A DNA stretch of 8,803 nucleotides from assembly GCA_021204885.1 (NCBI GenBank), contig JAJPYP010000197.1:1-8803 (forward strand), written 5' to 3'. Source of the stretch: Prevotellaceae bacterium (GTDB taxonomy: Bacteria; Bacteroidota; Bacteroidia; Bacteroidales; Bacteroidaceae). How positions within the stretch are numbered: position 1 is the stretch's first letter; every line of letters starts with the position of its first letter. A program made the position numbers and the translations under genes. A model generated the notes under the pieces. The model saw nothing but the letters and a program-made list of their open reading frames with translations, had not been told where the DNA came from and did not search any database. Positions 6,795-8,803 of the stretch are shown here, piece by piece.

Positions 6795-6802
6795 TATATT
6801 TG
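6795..6802 (+). promoter_or_regulatory. -7 promoter element of the glycosylase-like gene
   Basis: TATATTTG matches TAnnTTTG and ends 35 bases before the ATG at 6838. No good -33 TTTG is present at the usual distance (a T-run at 6757-6761 is too far away). Transcription would start near 6808. Confidence 0.45.
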
Positions 6803-6837
6803 CAACCAGTATATGAAACGTTTTATTATCGGCAGCT

Positions 6838-7461
6838 ATGGATATTATTGAAAGAGTATCGGCAATACGCAAGGAATTGCAGCCATTCGCATGCAATGAG
6901 ATAGACTATTCCCATGACCCCGTGCTTCCTTTTAAAGGCAATGGGCCTATAAAACTGGTTGTTATCGGGCAGGACCCGACGATAAGAGACCCCCAAAGGC
7001 GTGCCGATATTACATGCACGCTTAACCTTGACAAGAAAGGGGCTTTAAAGACGTATGTAGAAAGCATTTGTTCCGGCATTGGGCTCTCCTTGGACAATGT
7101 ATATGCCACAAATCTCTATAAGTATTTTTATTCGAATCCTCCGGCAGGTACCTTGGAAGTTTTGCAGGCACATCTGCAACCCAATCTTGCTTTATTGAAG
7201 GAAGAATTGGCACCGTATCAGGATTGCCCGACAATAACGTTGGGAGAACCTGTACTGAAACTCTTGACTGACGCAAAAGAAAAGGTGCGCGACAATTGGG
7301 ATTATAAAGGATGCGGCTACCACTGTATCAGCCCCGACCATAATGAATTGGGGATTGTCATTTATCCATTCCCTCATCAACCCAGCTACAGCCGTAAGAA
7401 ACATTACAAAGAGCACTTCTGTAATTATATAGAGTTCATGAAAGCTGACATCTTTAAATAA
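6838..7461 (+). CDS. Uracil-DNA glycosylase superfamily-like protein
   Basis: A 207-residue protein with the two hallmark motifs of the UDG superfamily. Motif 1 is IKLVVIGQDPT at residues 38-48 (GQDPxx water-activating loop in family 1; GExPG in other families). The motif 2-like segment is PFPHQPSYSRKKHY at 177-190, in the place of HPSxxxxR. Between them lie NVYATNLYKYF (86-97, the N/TN segment) and PTITLGEPVLKLL (131-143, a beta strand-turn-helix as in UDG cores). These features fit removal of damaged bases such as uracil. The third motif-1 position is Asp, but the residue after PT is Ile, not Tyr-His, so catalysis is not certain. It is the only complete plus-strand gene and appears to be monocistronic. 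No other ATG in frame precedes 6838. Confidence 0.7.
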   Translation: MDIIERVSAIRKELQPFACNEIDYSHDPVLPFKGNGPIKLVVIGQDPTIRDPQRRADITCTLNLDKKGALKTYVESICSGIGLSLDNVYATNLYKYFYSNPPAGTLEVLQAHLQPNLALLKEELAPYQDCPTITLGEPVLKLLTDAKEKVRDNWDYKGCGYHCISPDHNELGIVIYPFPHQPSYSRKKHYKEHFCNYIEFMKADIFK

Positions 7462-7484
7462 GTGGCAGCTCGAAGCCGGTATTT

Positions 7485-7675
7485 TCAGCAACTTTCCAGT
7501 CGGGCAGATTGGTGGCTTTCAAAAGACGCGAGTGCCGCAACCGCTTGCTCCAATCGTGGAAGGAACGGTGCGTAATGGTTGCCTGCGGTAGGTTTGAAGA
7601 GTGTGCGGACACCACAACCGTGAAGTGCGTCAATTACCCGCATCGTCTCTTCGCGTACCGTGCGGAAGCGTAATG
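7485..7675 (-). pseudogene. C-terminal tail of an unidentified protein (possible alpha/beta hydrolase), 5' part missing
   Basis: Minus-strand frame ending at TGA 7487-7485. It reads RTVREETMRVIDALHGCG, then VRTLFKPTAGNHYAPFLPRL, then EQAVAALASFESHQ. The layout (helix, strand, Gly-Asn-His turn, C-terminal helix) resembles the last 60 residues of alpha/beta-hydrolase esterases, where the His would be catalytic; this is a pattern guess. The frame is closed by TAG a short way upstream, and it is offset from the adenylation-domain frame that abuts it at about 7675. It therefore looks like the 3' remnant of a gene cut by a deletion. It converges on the glycosylase-like gene, with its stop 23 bases away. 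Confidence 0.5.
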
Positions 7676-7965
7676 CCGCTCTCCCTGATGATAAGACGGA
7701 TGCGCTCTACCGGGAACGACGGCTCAACGGGAACGTAGGCCGCGCCAAGTTTCAGTACGGCCAGCATCGAAGCGATCATCTCGACGCTGTGATTCATCAC
7801 GATTCCCACGAACGCGGGACGTGCCACTGGAAACCCGGCGGCAATCGTGTCAGCCAGTCTGTCCAACCCGCTGTAGGTAAGGCGGCGGCGCTCGTCGAAA
7901 ACGGCCGTAGCGTCGGGTTGTATGGTCACCCGTTCCCTGAACAGGTCATAGATGGTTCGCTTCAT
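7675..7965 (-). pseudogene. Truncated NRPS-type adenylation (AMP-binding) domain, N-terminal fragment
   Basis: Begins MKRTIYDLFRERVTIQPDA and continues for about 97 residues. Core motif A1 (LTYSGL, 29-34) and motif A2 (LKLGAAYVPVEPSFPVERI, 71-89) of nonribosomal-peptide-synthetase adenylation domains are clear. Homology stops at IIRESG, before the AMP-binding A3 loop, and the frame runs on for 14 unrelated residues to a TGA at 7630. A normal domain has about 500 residues, so all catalytic motifs are missing. The ATG has an AGAGAG just upstream. The fragment is the 5' end of a synthetase gene whose remainder has been deleted. Confidence 0.8.
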
Positions 7966-8025
7966 GGTCTCTCTTGCATTGTTTGGTCCTTTGTAATGGT
8001 GAGAAACTTTACATGCTGAACGCTA

Positions 8026-8051
8026 AGATGAGATAGGCCTAATCTCTATAG
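8026..8051. repeat. Degenerate single copy of the 23-bp repeat motif
   Basis: AGATGA at 8026-8031 is followed, 14 bases after its start, by TAATCTCTATAG (8040-8051). This resembles one unit of the array at 6531-6714 (AGATGA plus TCATCTCTGTAG) with three extra bases between the parts and one substitution. It lies between the decayed NRPS fragment and the tail repeats. Confidence 0.35.
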
Positions 8052-8060
8052 ACAAGTGAT

Positions 8061-8108
8061 TTACTTGAACAGCCGCTTGGCCTCTTCGTAGCTGTCCAAG
8101 CTGCCGAT
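8061..8108 (-). pseudogene. Detached copy A of the nucleotidyltransferase 3' end
   Basis: Forty-eight bases matching the true gene end at 8384-8431 with one mismatch (G at 8072), which is synonymous. It encodes IGSLDSYEEAKRLFK plus the stop codon, but no gene body precedes it. Downstream of its stop the sequence differs from that after the other two copies, so it probably marks the original downstream flank. Confidence 0.85.
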
Positions 8109-8222
8109 AAGAACTTCGGAGGCCGAAGGCCGACCAAGCCTCCCCTATAAGGGGAGGTTTAGAGGGGTGGTGAGTAATGTTAAAGCGGCAGCACCGCTTA
8201 GGGGATAACAAAGCAATCTTTC

Positions 8223-8269
8223 TTACTTGAACAACCGCTTGGCCTCTTCGTAGCTGTCCAAGCTGCCGA
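8223..8269 (-). pseudogene. Detached copy B of the nucleotidyltransferase 3' end
   Basis: Forty-seven bases identical to the true gene end at 8384-8430, encoding GSLDSYEEAKRLFK plus the stop. The Ile codon is broken by the junction with the spacer (TTCGGC instead of ATCGGC). No start or gene body is attached. Confidence 0.85.
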
Positions 8270-8343
8270 AAGAACTTCGGAGGCCGAAGGCCGACCAAGC
8301 CTCCCCTATAAGGGGAGGTTTAGAGGGGTGGTGAGTAATGTTA

Positions 8344-8360
8344 AAGCGGCAGCACCGCTT
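8344..8360 (-). terminator. Hairpin after the nucleotidyltransferase gene (duplicated at 8183-8199)
   Basis: A perfect 6-bp stem AAGCGG/CCGCTT with a 5-base loop, 23 bases after the real stop codon on the minus strand. The following bases are TAACATTAC, with no strong U-run. It may act as a weak terminator or an RNA 3'-end stabiliser. Confidence 0.35.
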
Positions 8361-8383
8361 AGGGGATAACAAAGCAATCTTTC

Positions 8384-8803
8384 TTACTTGAACAACCGCT
8401 TGGCCTCTTCGTAGCTGTCCAAGCTGCCGATGTCGAAGCGGTGGCCGGGCATGCGGTAGGCATGCACTGTGGTAACACCGCATAGGTAGCGTGCCAAGTC
8501 GCCGGGCGCGTCGCAGCCGCAACCGTGGTCGAGGCAATCCTTGATAAGCGGCAGGTCGTGGCGGCTATATATATAAAAAGGTGGTACGGCCCAGTGGCTC
8601 TTGGGGGCTTGGGGCTTCTCTTGCATCTCGAGTACTTTCATGTCAGCGTCTACGGTGATAACGCCCGTGCGTTGCAAGCGCTTCAGTTCGGGCTCGTGGT
8701 GGCACATAATCATGGAGGTGCCTGTTTGCTTGAAGCGCTCCACGAAGCCTTGGAAGGAGAAGTCGAGCAGGTTGTCGGCGGCAATGACGAGCATGTCTTC
8801 GTC
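8384..8803 (-). CDS. Sugar-phosphate nucleotidyltransferase, C-terminal part (runs off the window)
   Basis: The last 139 residues are present; the 5' end lies beyond 8803. The frame opens with DEDMLVIAADNLLDFS, in which AADN carries the metal-binding Asp of the nucleotidyltransferase (RfbA/GlmU-type Rossmann) fold. It then has TSMIMCHHEPELKRLQRTGVI, the EMQEKPQAP motif (EKP contacts the sugar phosphate), FYIYSRHDLPLI, and HAYRMPGHRFDIGSLDSY, which is the usual DIGxxxSY end of the catalytic core. Such enzymes join a nucleotide to a sugar-1-phosphate (often dTDP-glucose or a related precursor) for surface glycans. Nucleotide and sugar specificity cannot be read from this part. The gene ends normally, but its final 47-48 bases recur twice downstream. 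Confidence 0.85.
   Translation of the reverse strand, partial: DEDMLVIAADNLLDFSFQGFVERFKQTGTSMIMCHHEPELKRLQRTGVITVDADMKVLEMQEKPQAPKSHWAVPPFYIYSRHDLPLIKDCLDHGCGCDAPGDLARYLCGVTTVHAYRMPGHRFDIGSLDSYEEAKRLFK

Larger units (their letters stand above)
6213..6837. other. Gene-free interval with promoters and a repeat array
   Basis: No convincing gene lies in these 625 bases. The left end holds the leader and -7 box of the minus-strand exported-protein gene. The stretch of about 6310-6530 is AT-rich at first and shows no recognised feature. The 23-bp repeat array occupies 6531-6714, and the right end holds the -7 box of the glycosylase-like gene. A 102-codon minus-strand open frame (6588-6896) crosses the array and the start of the next gene; it is considered spurious. 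Confidence 0.7.
8061..8383. repeat. Tandem repeat of 162 and 161 bp: gene tail plus hairpin-rich spacer
   Basis: Unit A (8061-8222) and unit B (8223-8383) are nearly identical, differing by one substitution (8072) and a small change at the tail/spacer junction (CGATAAG against CGAAAG). A third tail without a following spacer is the real gene end at 8384. Each spacer holds three inverted repeats. In unit A these are CTTCGG/CCGAAG at 8114-8128, CCTCCCCT/AGGGGAGG at 8139-8157 and AAGCGG/CCGCTT at 8183-8199. The CCTCCCCT/AGGGGAGG part with TTTAGAGGGGTGGTGAG has the look of a dispersed Bacteroidota palindromic element, which I could not check. Confidence 0.9.

Noticed and set aside
6813..6851. Short leader ORF MKRFIIGSYGYY overlapping the glycosylase-like start
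   Set aside because: The ATG lies only about five bases after the predicted transcription start, there is no ribosome-binding signal, and short frames like this arise by chance.
6588..6896. 102-codon minus-strand open frame across the repeat array
   Set aside because: It runs through the 23-bp repeats and the start of the plus-strand glycosylase-like gene, has no recognisable domain, and the array period is not a multiple of three.
7462..7484. Terminator between the convergent glycosylase-like gene and the decayed fragment
   Set aside because: The 23-base gap has no stable inverted repeat or T-run that I could identify.
8023..8537. Two overlapping minus-strand open frames made of the tail repeats
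   Set aside because: They read the repeat spacers and the nucleotidyltransferase in wrong frames and are artefacts of the duplication.

Overview
The window reads as a chromosomal segment of a Bacteroidales bacterium (phylum Bacteroidota). The evidence is the gene order ftsY-rimO-HU-HU/LysM, signal peptides that end in AQ, an outer-membrane beta-barrel protein ending in Phe, and promoters of the Bacteroides type (TTTG, about 20 bases, then TAnnTTTG). Base composition is near balanced. The exact genus cannot be read from this sequence.

Left part (about 1-4040, all minus strand): a compact housekeeping operon, transcribed right to left. A well-formed promoter at 4006-4037 drives ftsY (signal-recognition-particle receptor), then rimO (ribosomal protein S12 methylthiotransferase, overlapping ftsY by ATGA), then a small HU-family DNA-binding protein, then a second HU-family protein that also has one membrane segment and a C-terminal LysM domain. 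A hairpin with a U-run at 29-49 ends the unit. The operon joins protein targeting, ribosome modification and nucleoid/envelope architecture.

Middle part (about 4150-6310, all minus strand): three exported proteins. A small unknown exported protein and an outer-membrane beta-barrel protein lie 25 bases apart and appear co-transcribed from a -7 box at 6298-6305. A hairpin at 5005-5045 then separates them from a third exported protein with a BamE/SmpA-like C-terminus, which is followed by a strong terminator at 4152-4186.

Right part (about 6213-8803): the more plastic end. It holds a gene-free stretch with a strictly 23-bp-periodic array of palindromic repeats (6531-6714), and a plus-strand gene for a uracil-DNA-glycosylase-like protein. 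Next comes a decayed locus in which the first ~97 residues of an NRPS-type adenylation domain are joined out of frame to the C-terminal tail of a different protein. Last is the C-terminal part of a sugar-phosphate nucleotidyltransferase gene that runs off the window. The last 47-48 bases of that gene, plus a hairpin-rich ~115-bp spacer, are iterated downstream of it, so three copies of the gene tail are present.

No complete undescribed multi-gene system is evident. The two repeat structures and the NRPS deletion scar are the most unusual things here.
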